From: UBA5078 sp964538025
GTDB taxonomy: Bacteria > Pseudomonadota > Gammaproteobacteria > Pseudomonadales > Pseudohongiellaceae
DNA: 64,000 nt
Assembly: GCA_964538025.1 (NCBI GenBank)
Contig: CAZICZ010000011.1
Location: 1-64,000 of the forward strand
Direction: 5' to 3'
Both the position numbers and the translations under genes were made by a program. The notes under the pieces were generated by a model. That model saw only the letters and a program-made list of their open reading frames with translations, was not told the DNA's origin and did not search any database. Shown here piece by piece: positions 36,036-45,785 of the stretch; the stretch's first letter is position 1; each line of letters opens with the position of its first letter.

Positions 36036-36683
36036 ATGAAAAAATTCGTAAAGCAATCCGGGCTTGTCATGCCGCTGGACCGCGCCAATGTGGACACCGA
36101 CTTTATCATTCCCAAGCAGTTCTTGAAGTCGATCAAGCGCAGTGGATTTGGCGTTAACTTGTTTGATGAACATCGGTACCTGGATAAGGGCGAGCCGGGG
36201 CGCGACAACAGTGCACGTCCCCTCAATCCCGATTTCGTGATGAATCAGGCACGGTACAAAGGGGCGTCGGTCTTGCTGGCGCGCGAAAATTTTGGGTGTG
36301 GGTCCAGTCGCGAACACGCCCCTTGGGCACTGGACGACTACGGGTTCCGCGTCCTGATAGCGCCAAGTTTTGCTGATATTTTCTTTAATAATTGCTTTAA
36401 GAATGGAATTCTACCCATTGTTTTAAAAGAAAATATTGTCAATGATCTTTTCGCTAAGACTGAAGCGGCACCCGGCTACGCGGTGACGGTCGATCTGGAA
36501 GGGCAGGTTATTGAGCTGCCTACGGGCGAGCGCATTCCGTTCGAGGTCGATGCCTTCCGCAAATACTGTTTGCTCAATGGACTCGATGACATTGGGTTGA
36601 CGCTTCAAGATGCGGACAAGATCAAAGCGTTTGAACAGCGCTGGCGTACAAATTCGCCGTGGTATTTCGGCGTCCAAGGGTGA
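36036..36683 (+). CDS. leuD: 3-isopropylmalate dehydratase, small subunit
   Basis: Swivelling-domain partner of LeuC. NFGCGSSREHAPWAL and ADIFFNNCFKNGILP are diagnostic. 215 residues. Bases about 36365-36460 are markedly AT-rich although the encoded residues are conserved. Confidence 0.97.
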   Translation: MKKFVKQSGLVMPLDRANVDTDFIIPKQFLKSIKRSGFGVNLFDEHRYLDKGEPGRDNSARPLNPDFVMNQARYKGASVLLARENFGCGSSREHAPWALDDYGFRVLIAPSFADIFFNNCFKNGILPIVLKENIVNDLFAKTEAAPGYAVTVDLEGQVIELPTGERIPFEVDAFRKYCLLNGLDDIGLTLQDADKIKAFEQRWRTNSPWYFGVQG

Positions 36684-36768
36684 TTGGGGCAGTGCCGCGC
36701 ATCTGCGACGCTGTAAGAATGAAACGAACAATGCTTAGACTGCCAGTGGGGCAGACAGGATGAATGAC

Positions 36769-37788
36769 ATGAAGACTTATAATGTGGCAGTGGTTGGGGC
36801 AACAGGCGCGGTAGGGGAGACCCTGATCAGCATTCTGGAGCAGCGCAACTTTCCGGTCGGAGAACTCTTTCCCCTGGCGAGTGAGCGCTCTGCCGGATCC
36901 ACCGTCATGTTTCGTGGCAAGCCAGTCACCGTGCAAAACCTTGCGGATTTTGACTTCAGCAAGGCGCAGATTGGGCTGTTTTCCGCCGGAGGCAGTGTGT
37001 CGGCCGCCTATGCCGAGAAAGCGGGCAAGGCCGGGTGTGTGGTGATCGATAACACCTCGCATTTTCGCTATGAGGACGATATTCCTCTGGTTGTGCCCGA
37101 AGTGAATCCGGAGAAAATTGCGCAGTATGTCAATCGCAACATTATTGCGAATCCCAACTGCTCAACGATCCAAATGCTGGTCGCGCTCAAACCCATTCGC
37201 GACAAGGTGGGTATCGAGCGGATCAATGTGGCGACTTACCAGGCGGTTTCCGGCACCGGGAAATTGGCTATCGAGGAGTTGGCCAAGCAAACCGCGGATC
37301 TGCTCAATGGCCGAGAAGTGACCTGCAAGGTGTACCCGAAGCAGATCGCATTCAACGCCCTGCCGCAAATTGACGTGTTTTTGGACAATGGCTATACCAA
37401 GGAAGAAATGAAGATGTCCTGGGAAACCAAGAAAATCTTTGGTGATGACAGTATCCGGGTCAATGCCACCTGTGTCCGCGTCCCTGTTTTCTACTCACAC
37501 TCCGAGGCGGTCCATATCGAAACGCGTGCCCCGATCAGCGTGGAAGAAGTGCGTGAACTGCTGGCTAATGCTCCCGGTGTAACCTTGATGGATGAGCGTA
37601 AACCCGGAGGCTATCCGACTGCGGTAGGAGATTCCGCAGGTCAGGATGATGTCTTCGTGGGGAGAATTCGCCAGGATATTTCACACCCGCTCGGTCTGAA
37701 TTTGTGGATTGTGTCAGATAATGTGAGAAAAGGCGCAGCTTTGAACTCTGTGCAGATTGCCGAAGTGTTGATAAAAGACTATTTATAA
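36769..37788 (+). CDS. asd: Aspartate-semialdehyde dehydrogenase
   Basis: Reduces aspartyl phosphate to the semialdehyde for Lys, Thr, Met and cell-wall DAP. GATGAVG nucleotide motif and the active-site Cys131 in NPNCSTIQ. I chose the second ATG, with AGGA 8 nt upstream. 339 residues. Confidence 0.96.
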   Translation: MKTYNVAVVGATGAVGETLISILEQRNFPVGELFPLASERSAGSTVMFRGKPVTVQNLADFDFSKAQIGLFSAGGSVSAAYAEKAGKAGCVVIDNTSHFRYEDDIPLVVPEVNPEKIAQYVNRNIIANPNCSTIQMLVALKPIRDKVGIERINVATYQAVSGTGKLAIEELAKQTADLLNGREVTCKVYPKQIAFNALPQIDVFLDNGYTKEEMKMSWETKKIFGDDSIRVNATCVRVPVFYSHSEAVHIETRAPISVEEVRELLANAPGVTLMDERKPGGYPTAVGDSAGQDDVFVGRIRQDISHPLGLNLWIVSDNVRKGAALNSVQIAEVLIKDYL

Positions 37789-37822
37789 TGAATACTTGCG
37801 TTCGCAATTGAATAGTCTTTCG

Positions 37823-37855
37823 CAGGAGTTTGTGACGTGATTAGTCACACTCCTG
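37823..37855 (+). other. Hairpin between asd and fimV
   Basis: Seven plus five base pairs split by a two-base bulge around a 7-nt loop. There is no T-run after it, so it may be a weak terminator or an mRNA-stabilising structure. Confidence 0.4.
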
Positions 37856-37923
37856 TGAAGCAATAAAAAGCCCTTCCCGTGCCAACGCATGACAGCGGTG
37901 ATCGCCCCAAGAAGGAACGGATT

Positions 37924-40900
37924 ATGCTAAGAAAGCTCGTGGTGGGTTTCACCTCTGCAGTGCTTTTTGCTGCTGCTCATGCCAAAGCCCTTGGTCTTGG
38001 CGAGATCATCCTCGAATCCTCCCTGAATCAGCCGCTCAGCGCCCAAATAGCTCTCCTGCAGCTTGGTGATGTTCGTCCCGAGCAAATTCGTGTGCAGATG
38101 GCGGATGAATCCGATTTCGCCCGTTTTTCGATCGACAGGGAATCCTTCCTCGATGCGATTCAGTTCGATGTGCTGTCTCGAGGAAATGATGCTGTCGTTC
38201 GCTTGCGTACCGTGGACGCGGTACGTGAGCCTTACTTGAGTTTTGTCCTTGAAACGCGATGGCCAAGCGGGCGATTGTTGAGTGAGTACACTGTACTGCT
38301 CGACCTGCCGGCATTTGCCCCTGCAGGGGCTGCCGCCCCCGTGCAGCAGGCTGTCCAGTCTCAGAGCTCCTCTTCTCAAACAATTCAAGATCAACAAGTT
38401 ACACAGAGTTCTTCTAGCGGGGCATTAAGCGAACCTGCGCGTTTCGCCGCCCCCGCAGATCCCGTGGATGAACCCATTGATGCGGCAGTGGACCTTGCTG
38501 ATGAGCCGCCTGCGACAGAAGATATCCCGGCACCGGAGCCTGAACCCGTCCCGACTACTCCCCGCAATGCAGGACCCGCAGAATTCGTCACGATTGGTGC
38601 AGATGAGACTCTCTGGGATATCGCGCTGCAAGTGCGTCCGGACAGCTCCGTGTCCGTTCAGCAAACGATGTTGGCGCTGCAGAGTCTGAATCGCGAAGCG
38701 TTCATTTCAGACAATATCAACATGGTGCGACGAGGCCAGGTGCTGCGCGTCCCGACGCTCGAGCAGATTCGTGCGCTCAGCGCCCGCGAGGCCATGAGCG
38801 AAGTCGCCCGTCAGAATCAGCTGTTTGACAACCGGAGCAACGTACCGCTGGCCTCGCAGCCGCTGACGGCGCAACCCCAGTCAGCCCCTGCGGATGCGGG
38901 CGGTCGTGGTCAGTTGACAGTCGTGAATGTAGATACAGATGAGCCAGCTTCGGCACAGGGGAGCGGGGCAGGCCAAAGTGCACATTTGGATCCCCAGATC
39001 GCGGCGCTGGAAGACGCACTGGCCGTCCAAAGGGAAGAAGCGGATCGCGCAGCTCTCCTCAATGCTGAACTGAGTGAGCGACTCGGGCTGCTTGAGGCGC
39101 AGATTGCCTCCGCAGAGGAAATTATCCGTCTTCGCGATTTGGAGCTTGCCCAGCTGCAGGAATCGCTCGCTGCTGCTGCCCAGGAACCTGAGCCCGTCGA
39201 TCCACCCACTGTGATCACAATGGCGCCGGAAAAAACCCTGGTGGAACAGATCATCGAAACGCTCGTCGCCAACACTTATGCCCTGCTGGCGCTGGTTGGT
39301 CTCATGATCCTGATGCTGGTGTTCGTGCTGCTGCGCCGGAATCAGGCCGCTGAGAAAGCTGCCCTTGCCGGGATTGACGGCATCGCTGTCGAACCAGGAG
39401 AGGATGCAAATGACGCTACACCCGCATTCGATTCTGTAGAGCCTAAGCACCAGCGCACTGTTTTACAGGGTGAAATTTCAGACGAAGACTTTGATGAAAT
39501 CATGAATCTTGCAGGGGCGACTGACGAATCCCTGCTCGCAGAAACCACGCCCGACCACCAGGGAGTCCCGCAGGATAATTCCGATTCCTTGCGCGCAGAT
39601 CAGGACTTCACACTGGATCATCCCGAGCTTGAAGACGAGCCCCGTCAGGACCTGGCGTTTGAAGAGGAATCCAGCGAGCCCGTTGCCGTAGCGCCTGACG
39701 AAGCGCCACTCAAGGACGTGTCTGTAGAAAGTGCGGAGCTCCCTCCCAGCGACGAGACAGCCGACATCCTCGAAACGGTGGATACGCTAATTGCCTATGA
39801 AAAACATGACGAAGCCGAAGCGATGCTGCGTGATGCGATCGTTTCCGAGCCCGGGCGTGTTGATTTGCGGATGAAGCTGCTCGAGGTATATGTCGCGAAG
39901 CAGGATGCAGTTGGTTTCAAGTTGCAGGAATCTGAAATTCGGGACATGGGTGCACTCGGTGTCGAACCAAGAATCGCCACATTGCGCTCTCAACTGCATA
40001 CGGAACATGACAGCGAGATTCTCGAAGAAGGGGAAGACGATTTCTTTGAGGAGTTGAATGCTCTCGACGATATGGAGGTCGCGCTTGATCTTGAAGCGAG
40101 CGCGGAAATTGACGACGGCAAAGTGCTGTCAGGTGAGCTTCCTGATGACGAAGTAACGGCCCTGGCTTCTGAATCTGAGGAACCCGCACGGGAGACTGAC
40201 GCCAACGACATCGATTTTGCCCCGGATGACAAGGAGGAAGAACCTGTTGAGGTATCCCCGGTTTCGGACGAACAAGACGATGTGGGTCTGAGCTTCACGT
40301 TACCTGAGACGCAGTCCGTCGATTTTGACCATCAAGATGCTTCTTCAATCGAGCTTAGTGCAGAGTTTGATCTTTCTGCCGACGAGGAGTCCCCCCTTAA
40401 AAGTCTCGCCGAAGGCGACGCTATCCCCTTCGATCTGCCAGACGCATCGGGCGCTGACTCGGTTGTCCCGGAGATTACGCCCGAGGAAGAAGCATCCGAA
40501 AATCTGATTGATTTTGACTTTGATTTTGGGACAAGCAGCGAGCCCGCAGAGACGGCACCGGAGCCTGTATCACCTCTGGATGCCGACGAAGGAACGACGG
40601 ACGATCAAGCGCTGGATTTCGAATTCTCCCTGCTGGAAGAGCCCGAGTCAGACGCGTCTGACCAAAAGGATCCCGGCGCTGAGAATGCGACGGCTGATTC
40701 AGTCGCCGTTGCAAATTCCGATTCAGCGTTGGACGAAGTTGAGTTCGATCTGGATCTGGATACCGATACGGAAAACGAAGCCCAGCCGGCGATGCCCCAC
40801 GAAGTGGATCTGGGCAGTGATGCCGATATCGAATTCCTCGACGACGACAACAGCGTGAATTTCGATGATGCCGATTTCGATTTATCTCTGGATGACGATG

Positions 40901-41187
40901 AGGCCAAATCGGGCAATGCGCCATCAGCGGACCCATTCGATGACCTGCAGTTCTTGGATGACACCCTGGAAGCAGCAACTCATGATGCTGACGACGCCGA
41001 CAAAGAGGTCGACGAGGATCTGGATTTCCTGTCGGATGCAGACGAAGCCGCGACGAAACTCGATCTTGCGCGAGCCTATTTTGAAATGGGCGACTCTGAC
41101 GGCGCTCGCGAGATTCTCGAAGAAGTAATTCGGGAAGGGAGCGAAGACCAGGTCAAGGATGCAAAAGCACTTCTGGACAGGCTGTAA
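37924..41187 (+). CDS. fimV: FimV/HubP polar scaffold protein
   Basis: A 1087-residue inner-membrane scaffold for polar pili and chemosensory machinery. In order: signal peptide (1-22), the FimV N-terminal domain with LGEIILESSLNQPL, a LysM domain (about 220-279), a coiled coil (about 358-410), one membrane helix (about 448-471) and a very long acidic cytoplasmic region with TPR-like helices near 613-670 and at the C terminus (KLDLARAYFEMGD, where FimV proteins bind partners). The start follows AAGGA. Adjacent truA is the normal neighbour. Pilus genes are not in the window. Confidence 0.95.
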   Translation: MLRKLVVGFTSAVLFAAAHAKALGLGEIILESSLNQPLSAQIALLQLGDVRPEQIRVQMADESDFARFSIDRESFLDAIQFDVLSRGNDAVVRLRTVDAVREPYLSFVLETRWPSGRLLSEYTVLLDLPAFAPAGAAAPVQQAVQSQSSSSQTIQDQQVTQSSSSGALSEPARFAAPADPVDEPIDAAVDLADEPPATEDIPAPEPEPVPTTPRNAGPAEFVTIGADETLWDIALQVRPDSSVSVQQTMLALQSLNREAFISDNINMVRRGQVLRVPTLEQIRALSAREAMSEVARQNQLFDNRSNVPLASQPLTAQPQSAPADAGGRGQLTVVNVDTDEPASAQGSGAGQSAHLDPQIAALEDALAVQREEADRAALLNAELSERLGLLEAQIASAEEIIRLRDLELAQLQESLAAAAQEPEPVDPPTVITMAPEKTLVEQIIETLVANTYALLALVGLMILMLVFVLLRRNQAAEKAALAGIDGIAVEPGEDANDATPAFDSVEPKHQRTVLQGEISDEDFDEIMNLAGATDESLLAETTPDHQGVPQDNSDSLRADQDFTLDHPELEDEPRQDLAFEEESSEPVAVAPDEAPLKDVSVESAELPPSDETADILETVDTLIAYEKHDEAEAMLRDAIVSEPGRVDLRMKLLEVYVAKQDAVGFKLQESEIRDMGALGVEPRIATLRSQLHTEHDSEILEEGEDDFFEELNALDDMEVALDLEASAEIDDGKVLSGELPDDEVTALASESEEPARETDANDIDFAPDDKEEEPVEVSPVSDEQDDVGLSFTLPETQSVDFDHQDASSIELSAEFDLSADEESPLKSLAEGDAIPFDLPDASGADSVVPEITPEEEASENLIDFDFDFGTSSEPAETAPEPVSPLDADEGTTDDQALDFEFSLLEEPESDASDQKDPGAENATADSVAVANSDSALDEVEFDLDLDTDTENEAQPAMPHEVDLGSDADIEFLDDDNSVNFDDADFDLSLDDDEAKSGNAPSADPFDDLQFLDDTLEAATHDADDADKEVDEDLDFLSDADEAATKLDLARAYFEMGDSDGAREILEEVIREGSEDQVKDAKALLDRL

Positions 41188-41220
41188 TCCCGGCCTGTCC
41201 GTTTCAAGAATGAGAATCCC

Positions 41221-42066
41221 GTGATCGAAAATCCTGGCACGCCGCACCGCATTGCCCTTGGCGTGGAATATGACGGTGCGGCATTTCACGGCTGGCAACG
41301 CCAGGGCGATCCCTCCCTCCCTACAGTGCAAGGGGCGCTCGAAAGAGCCCTTTCCTCTGTCGCGAATCACTCTGTTGACCTTGTGTGTGCTGGTCGCACA
41401 GATGCCGGCGTTCATGGTTCAGGTCAAGTGGTGCATTTTGAGTGTCAGACCGATCGAGGCGAAAAAGCGTGGGTGCGTGGCGTTAATAGTCTGCTTCCCG
41501 AAACGGTTCGCGTGCAGTGGGCTCGTGCTGTCCCGTCTGACTTTCATGCCCGGTTTTCTGCCACCAGCCGACGCTACCTGTACCTGCTGGACGATTCGCA
41601 TATCGAGTCTGCGATTATGGCGCGAAAAGTCACAAAGACGCGCCTGACGCTGGATATCGCACGCATGCATGAAGCAGGGCAGGCCCTCCTGGGTGAGCAG
41701 GACTTCAGCGCCTTTCGTGCGGCAGGATGTCAATCTCGCACGCCTTATCGAAACCTCATGCACTTGAGTGTCTGCCGGCACCATCGTTATATCGTGGTCG
41801 ATATTCAGGCAAACGCATTTCTGCTGCACATGGTGCGCAATATCGTGGGCACCTTGATGGAGATCGGAGCAGGCCATCAACCGATCGAGTGGGCAGGGGA
41901 CTTGTTGCACCGGCGCGACAGGCGGCTTGCCGCGATGACCGCATCCCCTCATGGGCTTTATCTGGTCCGTGTGGAATATCCCCAGGAATTTGGCCTGCCA
42001 GCACTCCCGGTAGGCCCCTCTTTTTTGCAGCCATATGCGGAGGTATTGGGAAAGAATCTTTGCTAG
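41221..42066 (+). CDS. truA: tRNA pseudouridine synthase A
   Basis: Makes pseudouridine at tRNA positions 38-40. Catalytic Asp61 in GRTDAGVHG; VEYDGAAFHGWQ near the N terminus and FLLHMVRNIVGTL toward the end are conserved. GTG start. 281 residues. Confidence 0.95.
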   Translation: MIENPGTPHRIALGVEYDGAAFHGWQRQGDPSLPTVQGALERALSSVANHSVDLVCAGRTDAGVHGSGQVVHFECQTDRGEKAWVRGVNSLLPETVRVQWARAVPSDFHARFSATSRRYLYLLDDSHIESAIMARKVTKTRLTLDIARMHEAGQALLGEQDFSAFRAAGCQSRTPYRNLMHLSVCRHHRYIVVDIQANAFLLHMVRNIVGTLMEIGAGHQPIEWAGDLLHRRDRRLAAMTASPHGLYLVRVEYPQEFGLPALPVGPSFLQPYAEVLGKNLC

Positions 42067-42103
42067 AATCGCTGCCTTTTGCAGCAGGCTGTAAAGCACC
42101 GAT

Positions 42104-42730
42104 ATGCGCACCCGCGTCAAAATTTGTGGAATCACCCGACCCGAAGATGGTCTCCAGGCGGCAGCGCTTGGTGCAGATGCTATTGGGCTGGTTTTTTACG
42201 AAAAAAGCTCCCGTGCCGTTTCCATCGATGAAGCTACGCAGATCCAACGCGCACTTCCTGCCTTTGTCAGTGTTGTGGGGTTGTTTGTGAATCCAGAAGC
42301 CTCGCAGGTGCATCAAGTTTTGCAGCAGGTACATGTGGATTGTTTGCAATTCCACGGGGAGGAGACGCCTGCGTTTTGCGAATCCTTCGGTTTGCCCTAC
42401 ATGAAGGCAATCCGTGTGAGGGAAGGGCTTGATATAAAACTTGAAATATCAAAATATTCAAAAGCTTGCGCGATACTTCTCGATAGTTTTGATAAAAATT
42501 CTGCTGGGGGAACCGGGCTCCAGTTCGAGTGGAGTATCGCGCAAGAGATCGTTTTGGCTGGGTGTGAACGTATTGTCCTCGCGGGAGGTTTGTCCTCCGA
42601 AAACGTTGCCCGGGCAATCCGGCAAGTTCGCCCCTATGCTGTCGATGTCAGCAGCGGCGTCGAGTCTGCTCCGGGCTATAAAAGTCCAGAACGTTTAACA
42701 GCGTTTTTTCATGAGGTGAGAAGTGTCTGA
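42104..42730 (+). CDS. trpF: Phosphoribosylanthranilate isomerase
   Basis: Third tryptophan step. Begins TRVKICGITRPEDG, the standard opening with the catalytic cysteine, and includes QFHGEE and LAGGL. Overlaps trpB by 8 nt. A stretch at about 42428-42510 is AT-rich compared with the rest. Confidence 0.96.
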   Translation: MRTRVKICGITRPEDGLQAAALGADAIGLVFYEKSSRAVSIDEATQIQRALPAFVSVVGLFVNPEASQVHQVLQQVHVDCLQFHGEETPAFCESFGLPYMKAIRVREGLDIKLEISKYSKACAILLDSFDKNSAGGTGLQFEWSIAQEIVLAGCERIVLAGGLSSENVARAIRQVRPYAVDVSSGVESAPGYKSPERLTAFFHEVRSV

Positions 42731-43970
42731 GATCAACCGTGTTGCAAATTGCGCTGAGGCAGACGTGAGCGCTGATCCTTTCAGCGGCCCTGACAGCCAT
42801 GGCCACTTTGGTCGTTTCGGCGGCATTTTTGTAGGGGAAACTCTGATTGCGGCCGTGGAGGAGCTAGACCGTGTGTACTCCCGCATGGCGAGCGACGCAG
42901 ACTTTTGGGCTGAATTTGACCGGGACCTTAAATACTACGTGGGACGCCCCTCTCCTCTGTATGTCGCGGAGAGGCTCACTGCGCATTATGGCGGCGCCAA
43001 GATTGTCCTCAAGCGCGAGGACCTTAACCACACGGGTGCCCACAAGATCAATAACACCATCGGGCAGGCATTGCTCGCCAAGTACATGGGCAAGCCGCGG
43101 ATCATTGCTGAGACCGGTGCAGGTCAGCACGGGGTGGCTAGCGCTACCATCGCGGCCAGGCTCGGTCTGGAATGCCACGTCTACATGGGCGCCGAAGACA
43201 TCAAGCGACAGTCTGCAAACGTGTATCGCATGAAGTTGCTGGGGGCCAATGTGGTCTCCGTCGAATCCGGTTCTCGCACCCTGAAGGATGCCATGAACGA
43301 GGCCCTGCGTGATTGGGCAACGAATGTGGATAACACCTATTACATCATCGGTACTGCCGCGGGTCCGCACCCATATCCCCGGCTTGTGCGTGATTTCCAG
43401 GCGGTGATTGGGCGTGAAGCCAGGGCACAGTCCCTTGAGCAGTTCGGTCGTCTCCCGGATGCCTTGGTGGCGTGTGTGGGGGGAGGCTCAAATGCCATTG
43501 GCCTGTTCCATCCCTTCCTGCACGACAAAGAAGTGGCGATGTACGGCGTCGAAGCGGGCGGTGACGGTCTCGAGACGGGGCGTCATGCGGCCCCCCTGAG
43601 TGCGGGGCGTCCCGGCGTCCTGCATGGCAACCGGACCTATCTGATGAGTGACGAGTCCGGGCAGATCCTCGAAACTCATTCCGTCTCCGCGGGTCTGGAC
43701 TATCCGGGCGTGGGACCAGAACATGCGTGGCTGAAGGACCTCGGCCGTGTGCACTATGTTGCCGCGACCGACAAAGAGGCACTGGCGGCATTCCGAGATC
43801 TGACACGCATGGAGGGGATCATCCCGGCCCTGGAGTCCAGTCATGCGGTCGCCTATGCCGGCAAATTGGCAGCGACTCTGAGATCCGACAAGATACTGGT
43901 CATCAATCTTTCGGGTCGGGGAGATAAGGATATTCACACCGTCGCCCAGATTGACGGCATCACGATCTAA
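42723..43970 (+). CDS. trpB: Tryptophan synthase beta subunit
   Basis: PLP enzyme joining indole and serine. The PLP lysine is Lys108 in HTGAHKINN, and GGGSNA is the PLP phosphate loop. GTG start. 415 residues; the N-terminal 20 are slightly longer than usual. Confidence 0.97.
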   Translation: MSEINRVANCAEADVSADPFSGPDSHGHFGRFGGIFVGETLIAAVEELDRVYSRMASDADFWAEFDRDLKYYVGRPSPLYVAERLTAHYGGAKIVLKREDLNHTGAHKINNTIGQALLAKYMGKPRIIAETGAGQHGVASATIAARLGLECHVYMGAEDIKRQSANVYRMKLLGANVVSVESGSRTLKDAMNEALRDWATNVDNTYYIIGTAAGPHPYPRLVRDFQAVIGREARAQSLEQFGRLPDALVACVGGGSNAIGLFHPFLHDKEVAMYGVEAGGDGLETGRHAAPLSAGRPGVLHGNRTYLMSDESGQILETHSVSAGLDYPGVGPEHAWLKDLGRVHYVAATDKEALAAFRDLTRMEGIIPALESSHAVAYAGKLAATLRSDKILVINLSGRGDKDIHTVAQIDGITI

Positions 43971-43991
43971 ACGTTGAGCGAGCAGAGGGTT

Positions 43992-44810
43992 ATGAGTCGC
44001 ATCAGTCAAACGATTGGCCGCCGACAGGCGGAAGGCAAGAAAGTGCTGGTCCCTTACGTGGTTGCCGGAGATCCGGACATTCATGTCACGGTGCAGATCA
44101 TGCACGCGCTCGTGGCCAAGGGTGCCGATATCATTGAGCTGGGCATTCCGTTCAGCGACCCGTCCTCAGATGGCCCCGTCATTCAGTTGGGCGCAGAGCG
44201 CGCCCTGAAAGCCGGAACCCGCTTGGTGGATGTCTTCGCGATTGTCCGAAGCTTCCGTGAAGTGAACCAGGACACTCCTGTCGTGTTGATGGGGTATCTT
44301 AATCCGCTCGAAAGTATTGGTTACGAAGCGTTTGCCGCGCATGCTGCTGAGGCAGGCGTGGATGGCCTGCTGATCGTGGACATGCCGGCCTACGAAAGCG
44401 AAGCGTTTCTGGCGGCTGTTCGGCCCCGCGGACTCGACACCATTTTCCTGGTGGCGCCTACTACCAGCGACAATCGACTCGCATCCATCATTGCTCACAC
44501 GACCGGCTATCTGTATTACGTTTCCCTGAAGGGAGTGACAGGCGCAGCCATTACCGACAAGCAGGATATTCGGGCTAAAATTGTACATCTGCGCAGCCTG
44601 ACCTCACTGCCCATTGTCGTGGGTTTTGGCATTAAAGATGCGAGCTCCGCCTGCGAAATGGCGGCAATCAGTGACGGTGTTATAGTAGGCAGTGCGTTGG
44701 TGGACAAGATTGCAGGCCTGTCGGGGTCAGCGTCGCGCACGTCAGAGGCGATTACGCACAGTGTCCAGCTTATCGGCGATATCCGTCTCGCATTGGACAC
44801 CCAGAAATAG
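43992..44810 (+). CDS. trpA: Tryptophan synthase alpha subunit
   Basis: Cleaves indole-glycerol phosphate. With the ATG chosen here, the catalytic residues fall at Glu49 and Asp60, the canonical numbering, which supports this start over an upstream TTG. AGAGGG precedes it. 272 residues. Confidence 0.97.
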   Translation: MSRISQTIGRRQAEGKKVLVPYVVAGDPDIHVTVQIMHALVAKGADIIELGIPFSDPSSDGPVIQLGAERALKAGTRLVDVFAIVRSFREVNQDTPVVLMGYLNPLESIGYEAFAAHAAEAGVDGLLIVDMPAYESEAFLAAVRPRGLDTIFLVAPTTSDNRLASIIAHTTGYLYYVSLKGVTGAAITDKQDIRAKIVHLRSLTSLPIVVGFGIKDASSACEMAAISDGVIVGSALVDKIAGLSGSASRTSEAITHSVQLIGDIRLALDTQK

Positions 44811-44817
44811 TCATTTA

Positions 44818-44854
44818 AAAGTAATAAATTCAACAGCTTTTACGGGATTACTTT
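44818..44854 (+). promoter_or_regulatory. Inverted repeat abutting the accD start codon
   Basis: AAAGTAAT at 44818-44825 pairs with ATTACTTT at 44847-44854, and the accD ATG begins at 44855. The hairpin would hide the ribosome site. E. coli carboxyltransferase is known to bind accA and accD mRNAs; a similar role here is inference. Confidence 0.45.
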
Positions 44855-45721
44855 ATGAGTTGGATTAACAAAATCCTCCCCTCCATTCGCAGCAACAATG
44901 CCGATGGCAGTACTGCCAAGCCGCGCACCAGCGTTCCCGAGGGGCTGTGGAAAAAATGCCCCCGATGCGAAGCTGTCCTGTATCGACCTGATCTTGAGCG
45001 CAATCTTGAGGTCTGCCCGAAGTGTGACCATCACCTGCGTATCACGGCACGCCGCCGCCTCGAACTGTTTTTGGACCCTGAAGGGCAGGTGGAATTGTTT
45101 GCCGACATGGAGCCTGTCGACATCCTCAAGTTCAAGGATTTGAAAAAATACAAAGATCGCTTGTCTGCGGCGCAAAAGAGCACCGGAGAGAAAGATGCCC
45201 TTATTGTGGTGCAAGGGGCTGTGAATGAGGTTGAAATGGTCGTGGCCGCATTCGAATTCGGTTTCATCGGTGGGTCCATGGGCGCCGTTGTGGGTGAAAA
45301 ATTCACTCAGGCGACCAATGTCTGTATCGAAAAGCGCCTTCCCTTTGTTTGTTTCTCCACCAGTGGCGGCGCGCGAATGCAGGAAGCACTGATTTCACTC
45401 ATGCAAATGGCGAAAACCTCCGCGGCGCTGGCACGTATGCGCGAGCACGGTCTGCCCTTTATTTCTGTTCTGGTTGATCCCGTGTACGGTGGCGTTTCCG
45501 CCAGTCTTGCCATGCTGGGAGATATCAATATTGCCGAACCGAATGCGCTGGTCGGATTTACCGGCCCGGATGTGATTCGACAGACTGTGCGCGTCAAGTT
45601 GCCGGAAGGGTTTCAACGCAGCGAGTTCCTTCTGGAGCATGGTGCGATTGATATGATTGTGCATCGCAAAGAAATGCGCGACCGCGTGTCTTCACTTCTG
45701 TCCAAGCTCCTGCATCTCTAA
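44855..45721 (+). CDS. accD: Acetyl-CoA carboxylase carboxyltransferase beta subunit
   Basis: Transfers CO2 from biotin to acetyl-CoA. The zinc ribbon is Cys35, Cys38, Cys54 and Cys57, and the crotonase-type domain has the TSGGARMQE oxyanion segment. 288 residues, normal. Confidence 0.97.
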   Translation: MSWINKILPSIRSNNADGSTAKPRTSVPEGLWKKCPRCEAVLYRPDLERNLEVCPKCDHHLRITARRRLELFLDPEGQVELFADMEPVDILKFKDLKKYKDRLSAAQKSTGEKDALIVVQGAVNEVEMVVAAFEFGFIGGSMGAVVGEKFTQATNVCIEKRLPFVCFSTSGGARMQEALISLMQMAKTSAALARMREHGLPFISVLVDPVYGGVSASLAMLGDINIAEPNALVGFTGPDVIRQTVRVKLPEGFQRSEFLLEHGAIDMIVHRKEMRDRVSSLLSKLLHL

Positions 45722-45725
45722 GTAG

Positions 45726-45767
45726 TCTTGTTTTCTCCGGAGTATTAAATCTCCTTTTAAAACAAGA
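45726..45767 (+). other. Stem-loop between accD and folC
   Basis: TCTTGTTTT pairs with AAAACAAGA (9 bp), and inside it GGAG pairs with CTCC around an 8-nt loop. No T-run follows. folC begins 18 nt downstream, so this may affect its expression or stabilise the message. Confidence 0.45.
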
Positions 45768-45785
45768 TGATGGCGGAGTTAATTA

